Below are positions 25,042 through 35,200 of a stretch of DNA of 64,000 nt, piece after piece (position 1 is the first letter of the stretch; every line of letters starts with the position of its first letter). Origin of the DNA: Constantimarinum furrinae (GTDB lineage: Bacteria > Bacteroidota > Bacteroidia > Flavobacteriales > Flavobacteriaceae). The DNA lies in the NCBI RefSeq assembly GCF_014295415.1, contig NZ_CP052909.1, positions 62,001 through 126,000 on the forward strand. The letters are read 5' to 3'. A program made the position numbers and the translations under genes. A model generated the notes under the pieces. That model was not told where the DNA came from, did not search any database, and saw only the letters and a program-made list of their open reading frames with translations.

Positions 25042-27558
25042 ATGAAAAAACTACGTTACCTACCTATCTTATTATGCTTCTTTTTAAGTACTGCACAAAC
25101 TAACGAATTAGATCTTACGTATTATCTTCCATCCGATGTTACTTATAATCCTTCTATCCCAACACCTAAATCGGTGATTGGTCATGAAGTAGGTGAATGG
25201 CACATCACGCACGATAAACTCGCTCATTATATGACCGTATTAGCAGAAGTGAGTGACCGGATTTCGATCGAGAACAGAGGAACAACTTTTGAAGGACGGC
25301 CTCTGCTACTGCTCACCATAACGGCCCCTGCCAATCACAACAATATCGCACAGATCAAAAAAGATCATCTGGCGCTTTCCGATTTAAATTCTGGCTCTCT
25401 TAACACCGCTAATATGCCCGCAGTGGTGTATCAAGGTTTCTCAATACACGGAAACGAACCCAGTGGATCTAATGCAGCACTGGCTGTTGCCTATTATCTG
25501 GCGGCGGCTCAAGGCCCAAAAATAGAGGAACTTTTAAACAATACGGTGATTCTTTTTGATCCCTCTTTAAATCCGGACGGCCTACAACGTTTTTCTTATT
25601 GGGCGAATGTTCACAAGAGCATTAATATAAACCCCGACCCCAACGACCGGGAATACGACGAGGTTTGGCCCGGGGGTCGTACAAATCATTATTGGTTCGA
25701 TATGAATCGCGACTGGTTGCCTGTTCAATTACCTGAAAGCAGAGCACGGATAGCGACTTTCCACGAATGGCGTCCTAATATCCTTACCGATCATCACGAA
25801 ATGGGAACCAATTCCAGTTTCTTTTTTCAACCGGGAATTCCGTCGAGAACTCATCCTTTGACCCCGCAAAAAAACCAGGACCTTACTGCAGCGATCGGTA
25901 AATTTCATGCCAGGGCATTCGACAAATTGGGGAGCTTTTATTATTCCGAAGAAAATTTTGACGACTTCTACTACGGAAAGGGATCTACCTTCCCCGATAT
26001 AAACGGAAGTATTGGGATACTCTTTGAACAGGCTTCATCACGGGGTCACGCTCAGGAGAGTGATAACGGGGTGCTCACTTTTCCATTTACCGTGCGCAAT
26101 CAATTTACCGCAGCGCTCTCCACTCTGGAAGCAGCCGTGAGCATGCGAAAGGAATTGCTGGATTATCAGCGTGAATTTTTTAATAATGCCCGAAGCGAGG
26201 CTACCGGAAAAGCCATTGTGTTTGGGGATTCAAAAGATGCTGCTAAAGCGTATCATCTGGCCGAAATACTAGATCGTCATCAGATAAAATTCCACGAATT
26301 AAAAGCAGATTTTGAGTCAAACGGAAAAACCTATAAAAAAGGGTATAGCTATGTGGTGCCTATGAATCAGAAAAATTCCAGACTCATTACGGCCATGTTC
26401 GAAAAGCGAATCACCTTTACAGACAGTCTCTTCTACGACATCAGTGCCTGGTCTTTCCCACTGGCATTTAATCTGGATTATAACGAGAATGTCGCAATGA
26501 ACAATGCAGGTGAACTCATTAGCGATCTTAAAATGAAAATGCCTGCAGCTCCGGTTAGATCTAACTATGCTTATCTCATGGAGTGGCACGAATATTATTC
26601 CCCTAAAGCGCTCAATATGATCCTAAAGGAAGGTCTACGGGCTAAAGTAGGGATGACTCCGTTTACTTTAGAAAACAACAAATACGATTACGGAACAATA
26701 CTTATTCCGGTTCAAAACCAAAAATTGCAGGGGGCAGCATTAGCCGAATTTCTCGCAAAGGTAAGTTCCGAAACTAAAGTTACGATCACCGGAGTATCTA
26801 CCGGACTTGCTCAGGGAAATGACCTGGGAAGTAATATGTTTAGAGCCGTAGAACTTCCAAAAGTAGCAATGATAGTTGGCGAAGGTATCAATCCTTCCGA
26901 CGCAGGAGAAATATGGCATTTGTTCGATACCCGCTACGATATGCAGATCACAAAACTGGATACCCGTAACTTTAATTGGAGGGATCTTAGCAGATATACC
27001 GATATCATACTACCCGCTAGTTGGGGAAATGCTCTGGATAAAGATGATGCCGAAAAATTAAAGACCTGGGTAAAAGACGGAGGTACGCTTATCGGGTATC
27101 GAAATGCCGGCCGATGGCTTAACAGCAACGAATTCCTTAAAATGAAATTTAAGTCGGTAAAGGATACCGCCACCAATATTTCATTCGAACAGCGAGGAGA
27201 TTACTTTGGTGCTCAGGTTATAGGTGGGGCAATTTTTGAAGCCGAACTAGACCGCTCACATCCCATCGCCTTTGGCTACAAGAACAGCAAACTGCCTATG
27301 TTCAGAAATACAACCATTTTTGTTGAAGCAGACGACAACAGTTATAACAATCCTATAAAATATACCAATAATCCCTTAATGAGCGGTTATATTTCCAAAC
27401 CCAACCTGAAAGAACTTGGAGGAACGGTACCGTTTAAGACAAGTGGTATGGGGCGCGGACAAGTAATCTATTTTACCGATAACACCAATTTCAGAGCCTT
27501 TTGGTACGGAACCAACAAATTGCTTATGAACGCCATTTTCTTTGGAGATGAGATGTAG
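25042..27558 (+). CDS. Exported M14-family zinc carboxypeptidase
   Basis: An 838-residue exported peptidase (signal peptide ending near LSTAQ). The M14 catalytic domain spans about 45-370: zinc ligands in FSIHGNEPSGSNAAL (H..E) and in LTDHHEMGTN (His), and the general-base glutamate region GSIGILFEQASSRG. The C-terminal part includes a ThuA/glutamine-amidotransferase-like Rossmann domain (IVGEGINPSDAGEIWHLFD, KLKTWVKDGGTLIGY) without an obvious nucleophile. Architecture and length match large flavobacterial M14 enzymes. It likely trims peptides in the periplasm. No T9SS tail is present. Confidence 0.92.
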   Translation: MKKLRYLPILLCFFLSTAQTNELDLTYYLPSDVTYNPSIPTPKSVIGHEVGEWHITHDKLAHYMTVLAEVSDRISIENRGTTFEGRPLLLLTITAPANHNNIAQIKKDHLALSDLNSGSLNTANMPAVVYQGFSIHGNEPSGSNAALAVAYYLAAAQGPKIEELLNNTVILFDPSLNPDGLQRFSYWANVHKSININPDPNDREYDEVWPGGRTNHYWFDMNRDWLPVQLPESRARIATFHEWRPNILTDHHEMGTNSSFFFQPGIPSRTHPLTPQKNQDLTAAIGKFHARAFDKLGSFYYSEENFDDFYYGKGSTFPDINGSIGILFEQASSRGHAQESDNGVLTFPFTVRNQFTAALSTLEAAVSMRKELLDYQREFFNNARSEATGKAIVFGDSKDAAKAYHLAEILDRHQIKFHELKADFESNGKTYKKGYSYVVPMNQKNSRLITAMFEKRITFTDSLFYDISAWSFPLAFNLDYNENVAMNNAGELISDLKMKMPAAPVRSNYAYLMEWHEYYSPKALNMILKEGLRAKVGMTPFTLENNKYDYGTILIPVQNQKLQGAALAEFLAKVSSETKVTITGVSTGLAQGNDLGSNMFRAVELPKVAMIVGEGINPSDAGEIWHLFDTRYDMQITKLDTRNFNWRDLSRYTDIILPASWGNALDKDDAEKLKTWVKDGGTLIGYRNAGRWLNSNEFLKMKFKSVKDTATNISFEQRGDYFGAQVIGGAIFEAELDRSHPIAFGYKNSKLPMFRNTTIFVEADDNSYNNPIKYTNNPLMSGYISKPNLKELGGTVPFKTSGMGRGQVIYFTDNTNFRAFWYGTNKLLMNAIFFGDEM

Positions 27559-27615
27559 AATGAGTAGGGCTGGTATTTAGATTTTTAAAAGACATTAGGA
27601 TGTAAGCTAAAACAC

Positions 27616-27623
27616 TATCTTTG
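27616..27623 (+). promoter_or_regulatory. Candidate -7 box for the SulP transporter gene
   Basis: TATCTTTG is an exact TAnnTTTG match 20 bases upstream of the ATG at 27644. A partial upstream element TTAG lies 17 bases before it (27595-27598). Confidence 0.45.
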
Positions 27624-27643
27624 CCGCTTTTTTAAGGAAAGAT

Positions 27644-29260
27644 ATGTTACAAAAAACCATAAAGAATTTTACACAAAATCCTAAAAATGATATTCTCTCG
27701 GGATTAACCGTGGCACTCGCCCTGGTTCCCGAAGCTGTAGCCTTTGCATTTGTCGCAGGTATTGATCCGTTGGTAGGGCTTTACGGTGCTTTTATGATGG
27801 GAATCGTCACTTCATTGTTTGGCGGTCGGCCGGGAATGATCTCGGGAGCTACAGGCGCTATGGCAGTTGTTATGGTGCACATGATCCAGAAAGGCAACGA
27901 GGTAGGAGATGCCATGGCCACTCCTATTGATAATCTCGGATTGCAATGGCTGTTTATTACGCTGCTTATTGTTGGATTGATTCAAATTTCGGCCGGAGTA
28001 CTTCGGTTAGGAAAATTTGTAAGACTTATCCCCCATCCCGTTATGATGGGGTTTGTAAACGGACTCGCCATTGTGATCTTTCTATCACAATTGGGTCTCT
28101 TTAAAGAAAATGTGAACGGAACCCAGCAATTTATGCAAGGTAGCGAGCTTTGGTTCATGTTGGGGTTGGTATTTTTGACCATGGCTATAATGTTTGGTCT
28201 ACCGAAGCTGACAAAAAAAATACCTGCAGCCCTGGTCGCGATCATTGTTGTTGCTTGTATTACGATCTTTGGAGGAATTGATGTAAGTACGGTAGGATCA
28301 TTTATACGTGATGGCGGTGGTGAAGGATTACAAGGTACCTTACCTACTTTTCAGGATCAGATCTTCGGACTCTTTTACACCCTCAATGGACATTGGGACC
28401 TCATACTGTCCACCGCATTTTTACTTGCCGCCGTGGGATTAATAGAATCCCTTATGACTTTGAATTTAATTGATGAAATGACCGAAACCCGCGGAAGTGG
28501 AAACCGCGAATGTGTGGCGCAGGGAGGTGCCAATATCTTAAATGGATTCTTTGGTGGAATGGGCGGCTGTGCAATGATAGGACAATCGATCATTAACGTA
28601 AACTCGGGTGGTCGAGGACGACTTTCCGGTGCTGTAGCAGCTATTGCGCTACTCTGTTTTATACTATTTGGGGCACCACTTATTGAACAGATCCCCATTG
28701 CGGCATTAGTGGGTGTAATGTTTATGGTCGTAATTGGTACTTTTGCATGGAGTAGTTTCAGAATTTTAAATAAAATACCGCTGCCGGATGCGATCGTATT
28801 AATCTCGGTATCTGCTATTACGGTTTGGCAGGATCTTGCCATCGCAGTGATCGTTGGAGTGATCATGTCGGCCTTGGTTTTTGCGTGGAAAAATGCAACT
28901 ATGATCCGGGCTCGAAAGCACCTTAAAGATGATGGCACCAAGGTATATGAGATCTGGGGACCTTTGTTCTTTGGATCTACTCAAGCGTTTAATAAGAAAT
29001 TCGATTTTGCTACAGACCCGGAAAAGATCGAGATCGATTTTATAGAATCGAAAGTTAGTGATCACAGTGGTGTAGAAGCCTTACGGAATATTGCCAACAA
29101 ATATATAGACGGTGGAAAACAGATAAAGCTTACACATTTAAGTCCGGATTGTAAAACCCTGCTCCTTAAATGGAATCCTGAGTTCTCCACAATAATTGAA
29201 GACTCCATCGACGATCCTCGCTACTATGTAGTGACCGATATTATGGATAGTGAAGTTTAG
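27644..29260 (+). CDS. SulP-family anion transporter with STAS domain
   Basis: A 538-residue inner-membrane transporter. The SulP start is DILSGLTVALALVPEAVAFAFVAG, followed by LYGAFMMGIVTSLFGG, ISGATGAMAVVMV, HPVMMGFVNGLAIVIFLSQL and GCAMIGQSIINVNSGGRGRLSG; about 12-14 helices span 1-425. A C-terminal cytoplasmic STAS domain (about 440-530) contains FIESKVSDHSGVEALRNI, the position where anti-sigma-antagonist relatives are phosphorylated. SulP proteins move sulfate, bicarbonate or similar anions, often with Na+ or H+; the substrate here is not settled. Confidence 0.93.
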   Translation: MLQKTIKNFTQNPKNDILSGLTVALALVPEAVAFAFVAGIDPLVGLYGAFMMGIVTSLFGGRPGMISGATGAMAVVMVHMIQKGNEVGDAMATPIDNLGLQWLFITLLIVGLIQISAGVLRLGKFVRLIPHPVMMGFVNGLAIVIFLSQLGLFKENVNGTQQFMQGSELWFMLGLVFLTMAIMFGLPKLTKKIPAALVAIIVVACITIFGGIDVSTVGSFIRDGGGEGLQGTLPTFQDQIFGLFYTLNGHWDLILSTAFLLAAVGLIESLMTLNLIDEMTETRGSGNRECVAQGGANILNGFFGGMGGCAMIGQSIINVNSGGRGRLSGAVAAIALLCFILFGAPLIEQIPIAALVGVMFMVVIGTFAWSSFRILNKIPLPDAIVLISVSAITVWQDLAIAVIVGVIMSALVFAWKNATMIRARKHLKDDGTKVYEIWGPLFFGSTQAFNKKFDFATDPEKIEIDFIESKVSDHSGVEALRNIANKYIDGGKQIKLTHLSPDCKTLLLKWNPEFSTIIEDSIDDPRYYVVTDIMDSEV

Positions 29261-29388
29261 ACAATTTCACCCACTAATCGCTGTATTATATTCTGATTTT
29301 CAATATATTACACTCTATATTAAATATTTCTTAAAATCAATTTTAAAAGCATTTATTGATTACATTCGCTGTCCTTAAATTTATAAGA

Positions 29389-31269
29389 ATGAAACAGTTA
29401 AATCGCCTAACAATATGTATTGCACTGCTCTTTTGTGTACAGGTGATTTCTGCCCAATCTGATAGTATTATCAATGCTGAAAATCCTTCAGATTCTCTGA
29501 TAATTCAAAATAACACTAATAAATTACGACTGCTTGAAGCGCAACGAATAAGTGATTCGTTAAAAAAAGTTGAACTTCAGAACCAGATAGACGCATTAAA
29601 ATCTACCGATGAAAATAAAAGGGTCGCTCTTCAGGAAGAATTAAAACAATTAAATTTACAGGAGGCACGACTTCTGGAACAACGTAAGCTTCAGATAGAA
29701 GCGCTAAAAAAGAACACTAAAGGGCATCCGGTTATGGGCTTTTTTGGAGATACATTGTTCTTAATTCATAATAAGTTAGGAAGCTTTTCTCCCAAGGAAC
29801 GAGCAGATGCTATTGGAAGGCGTATTAAAAACCTACCTCAAAATCTGGGCTTTAATAAGGATTCACTTAAAATAGTCGAAGCAGAAACCACTTTTGATAT
29901 TCTGTACGAAGAGTTGATCATTTTAAGTGTCTCCGATAGTGACGGTCTATGGAATGACAAGACGCCTTTTGAGCTCGCCAAGGACTATAAAAGCACCATC
30001 GGGGAAGCCGTAGAACGCTATCGTGCCGAAACCAACATCTTCACCATTCTTAAAGGTATTGGTCTGGCAATATTGGTGATCGTTATCATCGGGTTCTTAA
30101 TTAAGTATATTATTCGGTTTTTCAGATGGTCCGCCATTAGAATTCAACAACAGGAAAACAAAAAAATAAAAGGTATACAGTTTAAGAACTATACGCTGTT
30201 CGATGCTAAAAGTCAGGTAAATGCCCTACTCATCGTCAATAAGATCCTTAAATGGTTTACCGTATTGTTAGCCATCTATATTGCCCTTCCTGTTTTATTC
30301 GGACTTTTCCCATGGACAGAGAACTTTGCAGATACATTGTTTGGGTATATTCTGAATCCTGTAAAGAAAATACTTCTGGCGCTTTGGAATTATTTACCCG
30401 ATCTGTTTACTATACTGGTTATTATTTTCGTTTTTCGCTACGTTTTGAAAGCCATTCGCTTTCTCAAAAATGAGATTGCCAAAGGAAAATTGCAGATAAA
30501 CGGGTTTTATCCCGATTGGGCAAACCCAACCTATCAAATTGTAAGAGTATTGATCATTGCGTTTATGATCGTGGTGATCTTCCCTTACCTTCCGGGAAGT
30601 GATTCTCCTATTTTTCAGGGAATTTCTGTGTTTCTTGGATTTTTATTTACCTTCGGAAGTGCCGGCTCACTTTCAAATCTAATCGCCGGACTCGTACTTA
30701 CCTATATGCGTTTGTTCAGGATTGGAGATCGCGTTAAGATAGGTGAAGTTACAGGCGACGTTATTGAAAAATCATCTTTAGTGACAAGGGTTCGAACCAT
30801 CAAGAACGAGATCATTTCAATTCCCAACTCTACGGTGATGAACAGCCATACCATCAACTATAGCAGTGATGCACCCGAAAAAGGATTGATCATTCATACC
30901 ACGGTTACCATTGGGTACGACGTCCCCTGGAAGGATATGTATCAGGCACTAATTGATGCCGCCTTACGCACCGAATTAGTGCTAAAGGAGCCACAACCCT
31001 TTGTATTACAAACTAGTCTGGAGGACTTTTATGTGGCCTATCAGATTAACGCTTATATCAGAGAAGCCAACAAGCAGGCCGTGATCTATTCGAATTTACA
31101 CCAGAACATTCAGGATGTTTGTAATGAAAGAGGTATTGAGATCCTGTCGCCTCACTATCGTGCGGCCCGTGACGGAAATACCAGTACGATCCCTTCAGAG
31201 TATCTGCCTGAAGATTATGAAGCTCCGGGTTTTAATGTACATACCACACAGAAAAAAGATAAAAAGTAA
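29389..31269 (+). CDS. Large MscS-family mechanosensitive channel
   Basis: A 626-residue protein. After a signal peptide (ending VISAQ), residues about 45-110 form a predicted coiled coil, followed by a periplasmic region and four membrane helices (about 220-240, 283-303, 335-355, 385-405) and the pore helix. The MscS core is LGFLFTFGSAGSLSNLIAGL plus YMRLFRIGDRVKIGEVTGDV and the beta domain IISIPNSTVMNS. It relieves turgor on hypo-osmotic shock. The ATG at 29389 starts directly at the signal peptide. Confidence 0.92.
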   Translation: MKQLNRLTICIALLFCVQVISAQSDSIINAENPSDSLIIQNNTNKLRLLEAQRISDSLKKVELQNQIDALKSTDENKRVALQEELKQLNLQEARLLEQRKLQIEALKKNTKGHPVMGFFGDTLFLIHNKLGSFSPKERADAIGRRIKNLPQNLGFNKDSLKIVEAETTFDILYEELIILSVSDSDGLWNDKTPFELAKDYKSTIGEAVERYRAETNIFTILKGIGLAILVIVIIGFLIKYIIRFFRWSAIRIQQQENKKIKGIQFKNYTLFDAKSQVNALLIVNKILKWFTVLLAIYIALPVLFGLFPWTENFADTLFGYILNPVKKILLALWNYLPDLFTILVIIFVFRYVLKAIRFLKNEIAKGKLQINGFYPDWANPTYQIVRVLIIAFMIVVIFPYLPGSDSPIFQGISVFLGFLFTFGSAGSLSNLIAGLVLTYMRLFRIGDRVKIGEVTGDVIEKSSLVTRVRTIKNEIISIPNSTVMNSHTINYSSDAPEKGLIIHTTVTIGYDVPWKDMYQALIDAALRTELVLKEPQPFVLQTSLEDFYVAYQINAYIREANKQAVIYSNLHQNIQDVCNERGIEILSPHYRAARDGNTSTIPSEYLPEDYEAPGFNVHTTQKKDKK

Positions 31270-31373
31270 GCAGTTGACCTTCAGCTTATCTTAATGAGCA
31301 AGCTATAAACTTTAATTCAAACTGTAACACTTCGGTATTTTAATGCTCTTTAAAGAAACCAATAAAACGCATT

Positions 31374-32264
31374 ATGAAATACTTTTTCCTGTCATTTATA
31401 GTATTCACTCTAACAGGGTGTTCAGAAAAAAAAGCTGAAGTACACAATTCAACAACCGAATCTACTTCGGCAGAAAGGCAACAATTAATTGAGGCTCCCT
31501 CCTCGTTCTTTCCGGAAGAAAAAGCTAAAGTTCTGGTGGTGGGAACCTTCCACATGAACTATCCCGGGCTGGACGCCCATAAAACAACCCCCGAGGATCA
31601 GATCGATGTATTAAAAGAACCGAAGAAAAGTGAGATCGACGAACTTGTAGCCTACATCAAAAAGTTTAATCCCACCAAAATAGCGTTAGAAGCCAATCCA
31701 AACTGGGAAACTATGGAAAAATACCGAAAGTATCGGGAAGGAGAGTTTGGGGAAGAACGTGACGAAAGGTTTCAATTGGGAATGCGCATTGCTATGGAGC
31801 TTGATCTTGACACCCTATATGCCGTTAACAGCTATTCCTTAAAAAGGGATATGTATGTACAGGACAGCGTCGCACTGGAAAAATTAGTGGGAAATATAGA
31901 CTGGAAGCGAGAAGATCGGTATTGGGACTATGTGCAAAACTGGTTTGATTATGAAGATAAACTTCCCTCTAGAGTAAATCTACTCGATTATTTTAAGCAT
32001 ATGAATTCACGAGAGTCCCATAATTATGGGTACGGATTGTATTTACTGGGAAATTTTAAATCTGAAAACAATCAGGGAGCCGATAATTTGTCTATTTGGT
32101 GGTATAATCGAAATCTTAGGATCTTTAGAAATATTCAGGGAATTACTGAAAGCCCTGAAGACCGTATACTCGTAATCATGGGCAACGGTCATGCCGCTAT
32201 CTTACGACAATTGTTTGAAACTTCTCCGGAATACGAATTTGTGGAATTCGATAGTTTAGATTAA
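31374..32264 (+). CDS. DUF5694 lipoprotein
   Basis: A 296-residue lipoprotein (FTLTGC, Cys16) with a Ser/Thr-rich linker and a domain starting KVLVVGTFHMNYPGLDAHKT, followed by IDELVAYIKKFNPTKIALEANP and, near the C-terminus, RILVIMGNGHAAILRQLFE. The GTFH, E-A/NP and GxGH landmarks recall the TraB/GumN/PrgY fold, proposed as metalloproteases, to which DUF5694 appears related (inference). Function unknown. Expected location is the periplasmic face of a membrane. A strong terminator follows. Confidence 0.85.
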   Translation: MKYFFLSFIVFTLTGCSEKKAEVHNSTTESTSAERQQLIEAPSSFFPEEKAKVLVVGTFHMNYPGLDAHKTTPEDQIDVLKEPKKSEIDELVAYIKKFNPTKIALEANPNWETMEKYRKYREGEFGEERDERFQLGMRIAMELDLDTLYAVNSYSLKRDMYVQDSVALEKLVGNIDWKREDRYWDYVQNWFDYEDKLPSRVNLLDYFKHMNSRESHNYGYGLYLLGNFKSENNQGADNLSIWWYNRNLRIFRNIQGITESPEDRILVIMGNGHAAILRQLFETSPEYEFVEFDSLD

Positions 32265-32284
32265 AATGAAATAGCAGTATCAAA

Positions 32285-32318
32285 AAAAGGTCCTTCAAGA
32301 ATTCTGAAGGACCTTTTT
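32285..32318. terminator. Bidirectional terminator between the DUF5694 and LVIVD genes
   Basis: AAAAGGTCCTTCA (32285-32297) and TGAAGGACCTTTT (32305-32317) form a 13-bp stem with a 7-base loop, flanked by an A-run on one side and a T-run on the other, so it can end both convergent transcripts. Confidence 0.88.
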
Positions 32319-32338
32319 AATATAAATCAATATAAATG

Positions 32339-33571
32339 TTATTGAACGATCAGTTTTTTAGCCGGAGAATCATTTACCTGAACAAAGTAAACACCACTGC
32401 TTAATGAAGTAGTGTCGATCTCGACTTCCGAAGTTGATGAGAAATCTTTTAAATTCAGTATTTCCTGTCCAAACATCGAATACACTCTAACGGATTCAAT
32501 AGCGGTATTTGGCGTGTTTATTTTTACCCCAGAATCTGCGGGGTTCGGATACATTGAAAATTCAATAGCCGTATTATCTCCTACCGATAATTGATCGAAT
32601 CCGAAAATATAAACCCCCGAGCTATCATTGATATAAATATTACCCGTCGCCGAAGAGGGATACACACCAAAAGCTCCCGAAAAACCTTCGCCCGTAGCGC
32701 TATTCGTATCAAACGAATCGGACAAGACCAATTGTGAAGGGTCACTTATATCGAAGATCTTTAACCCAGCGGTGTAATACGACGTATAGGCGAAATCATC
32801 GATCACGTATAAATTATGCGGAGTTGCGGTACCATCTGCAACCTCATCCACTTTTACCGGATTTGATATATCACTAATGTCCCATACGGTGATGTCTGCC
32901 TGGGGATGATTTCCAAGTTCATCACAGATATAAACATAATTGCCATCGGTTGAAAAATCGCCCTGATGATGATACGTAATATCCGGATCGGTAATGGAAC
33001 CCAGAAGAATAGGATTAGCCGGATCGGTAACATCGTAAAGAAATGTGCCCGAAAAACCATGGCAATCGATCATCATATTACCTCGTACCGTTACGTCGTG
33101 ACCTTCAGACCCTACAGTAGTTAATAAATTTGGGTTGGTTGGGTCTGCATTCAAATCATAAATGCGTACTCCCGGAGATGAAGTGTATAAATACCCCCTG
33201 TCATCGATAAAAAAGTTATGAGCCGATGGGAAGGTTGCAACTTCAACAGCGTTTGTAGGATCACTAATGTCTACGATAGAAGCATCACCACCTCCACCTG
33301 TCGCGCAGTATACATAATTTTCCCACACTTTTACGTCAAATCCGGGAACCGAGGTTAAATGTTCAACCTGAACCGGATTGGTAGGATCGGTTACATCGAT
33401 AATGGACATACCACTTCCGCCAATTACAGCATAGACATTTCCATTATTGGGATCTATATATTCCCATACATCGGTACCTGAATTTCCTGTAGTAAGTGAG
33501 CCTTTCAGTGTAATTTGTGCTACAGAAAGTATAGGTATCAAAAAGAAGAGGCATAGGTAGTATTTTTTCAT
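32339..33571 (-). CDS. T9SS-secreted LVIVD-repeat protein
   Basis: A 410-residue exported protein (signal peptide to ILSVAQ) built of LVIVD-type propeller repeats such as GMSIIDVTDPTNPVQVEHL, DASIVDISDPTNAVEVATF and GLKIFDISDPSQLVL. The last about 75 residues are a type A T9SS sorting domain: FSMYPNPADSGVKINTPN, a SVRVYSMFGQEI strand and SLSSGVYFVQVNDSPAKKLI at the C-terminus. It is expected to cross the outer membrane by the type IX system and be released or attached to the cell surface. Substrate or partner unknown; LVIVD repeats are usually adhesive or scaffold-like. Confidence 0.93.
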   Translation of the reverse strand: MKKYYLCLFFLIPILSVAQITLKGSLTTGNSGTDVWEYIDPNNGNVYAVIGGSGMSIIDVTDPTNPVQVEHLTSVPGFDVKVWENYVYCATGGGGDASIVDISDPTNAVEVATFPSAHNFFIDDRGYLYTSSPGVRIYDLNADPTNPNLLTTVGSEGHDVTVRGNMMIDCHGFSGTFLYDVTDPANPILLGSITDPDITYHHQGDFSTDGNYVYICDELGNHPQADITVWDISDISNPVKVDEVADGTATPHNLYVIDDFAYTSYYTAGLKIFDISDPSQLVLSDSFDTNSATGEGFSGAFGVYPSSATGNIYINDSSGVYIFGFDQLSVGDNTAIEFSMYPNPADSGVKINTPNTAIESVRVYSMFGQEILNLKDFSSTSEVEIDTTSLSSGVYFVQVNDSPAKKLIVQ

Positions 33572-33600
33572 AGTGCTTTAGTTTTTTTGTGCGAATATCC

Positions 33601-33608
33601 CAAATATA
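33601..33608 (-). promoter_or_regulatory. Candidate -7 box for the LVIVD gene
   Basis: The reverse strand reads TATATTTG, an exact TAnnTTTG match about 30 bases upstream of the ATG. No TTG box is seen at the usual spacing. Confidence 0.42.
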
Positions 33609-33750
33609 CCACTTAATTGAGAAACCATCTGTGTTAGTTAAAAACTGCTTTCAAATTTTTGTGGACTTTTACAGGTAAATCAAAAATTCTCTAAGAAATT
33701 TATCGCGGTTTTTATTTCAGCATTCGCCTTAAAATCCATAAAATTGCACC

Positions 33751-35199
33751 ATGCTATTCAATTCTATTGATTTCGCAATATTTCTGCCAATTGTCTTTGT
33801 ACTGTACTGGTTTATTTTTCAAAGAAATCTAAAATTGCAGAACTTACTTATCGTCATTGCGAGTTATGTCTTTTATGGCTGGTGGGATTGGCGGTTTTTG
33901 TCTTTGATTCTTTTTAGTACGCTGGTTGATTACTTTGTCGGACTAAGTCTGGGAAAAGAAGAACGCAACGGCAGGCGAAAGCTGTTATTATGGATTTCAA
34001 TTTGTGTTAATTTAGGATTTTTAGGCTTTTTTAAATACTACAATTTCTTTGTAGAGAATTTTACAGTAGCCTATAGTTTTTTTGGCAATCCTATTAAAGC
34101 CGATCTACTCCATATCATTTTGCCTGTAGGTATAAGTTTTTACACTTTTCAAACTCTGAGTTATACCATAGATGTTTACAGGCGAAAACTCACACCTACC
34201 AAAGATTTTATCTCATTTGCAGCATTTGTTAGCTTTTTTCCTCAATTGGTGGCAGGTCCCATAGAGAGAGCAACAAATTTATTGCCACAGTTTTACAAAA
34301 AACGCACTTTTAATTACGATCTGGCAGCAGACGGGATGCGACAGATCTTATGGGGCTTAGTTATGAAGATGGTTATTGCCGATAACTGTGCCTATTTCGT
34401 AAATATAATTTTTGAAAATTCAGAACACTACAATGGGAGCACGCTTTTTTTAGGAGGTGTATTATTTGCTTTTCAAATTTATGGAGACTTTGCCGGTTAC
34501 AGTAATATCGCTATTGGTACCTCGAAATTATTCGGCTTTAACCTAATGCAAAACTTTGCCTTTCCCTATTTTTCCAGAGATATCGCCGAGTTCTGGCGGC
34601 GTTGGCATATTTCACTTTCTACTTGGTTTAGGGATTATTTATATATTCCTCTTGGAGGAAGCCGGGGTTCTACCGGATTTCAGATTCGCAATATTTTTAT
34701 CATTTTTATAGTAAGTGGTTTTTGGCACGGAGCCAATTGGACCTTTATTGTCTGGGGTGCTTTAAATGCGGTTTACTTCTTACCCCTACTCCTGTTAAAG
34801 CGAAACAGAAATCATCTCGATATCGTCGCAAAAGGCAGATACTTGCCGGATTGGCGTTCGGTAGTGTCTATTGGTCTCACTTTTTTTATAACTGTGATCG
34901 CCTGGGTGTTCTTTAGAGCAGAAAATATAGGGCACGCCTTTGCTTACATTTCAGGTATTTTTTCTGAAAGCCTTTTCGACCTTCCGGACATCCGAAATTT
35001 CCACCAGTTTGTACTCATCTTAGTTCTCATTTCGTTTTTTATAGCAGCCGAATGGTTTGGAAGGGAAGGAAAATTTGCGACAGATGGTTTAAAATCGAAA
35101 CCCAGATTAGTTCGGTGGGGAAGTTATATGTTTTTGGTATTTCTAATTGGAATGTATATGCAAACTGAAGAAACTCCGTTTATCTATTTTCAGTTTTAA
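33751..35199 (+). CDS. MBOAT-family O-acyltransferase (AlgI-like), stand-alone copy
   Basis: A 482-residue membrane protein with 10-12 helices. MBOAT hallmarks are ASYVFYGWWDWRFLSLIL, LPVGISFYTFQTLSYTIDVY, PQLVAGPIERA, EFWRRWHISLSTWFRDYLYI and SGFWHGANWTF with the putative catalytic His326. AlgI-like proteins pass acyl groups to a periplasmic transferase for modification of exopolysaccharide. The next gene, two bases downstream, encodes an SGNH-like protein that is the natural partner. It is a close paralogue of the MBOAT at 58383-59837. Confidence 0.94.
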   Translation: MLFNSIDFAIFLPIVFVLYWFIFQRNLKLQNLLIVIASYVFYGWWDWRFLSLILFSTLVDYFVGLSLGKEERNGRRKLLLWISICVNLGFLGFFKYYNFFVENFTVAYSFFGNPIKADLLHIILPVGISFYTFQTLSYTIDVYRRKLTPTKDFISFAAFVSFFPQLVAGPIERATNLLPQFYKKRTFNYDLAADGMRQILWGLVMKMVIADNCAYFVNIIFENSEHYNGSTLFLGGVLFAFQIYGDFAGYSNIAIGTSKLFGFNLMQNFAFPYFSRDIAEFWRRWHISLSTWFRDYLYIPLGGSRGSTGFQIRNIFIIFIVSGFWHGANWTFIVWGALNAVYFLPLLLLKRNRNHLDIVAKGRYLPDWRSVVSIGLTFFITVIAWVFFRAENIGHAFAYISGIFSESLFDLPDIRNFHQFVLILVLISFFIAAEWFGREGKFATDGLKSKPRLVRWGSYMFLVFLIGMYMQTEETPFIYFQF

Positions 35200-35200
35200 T

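Noticed and set aside
28375-28941. Long 188-codon reverse-strand frame inside the SulP gene
   Set aside because: The forward frame is an unambiguous SulP transporter; the reverse product is low in structure and rich in shadow-type residues.
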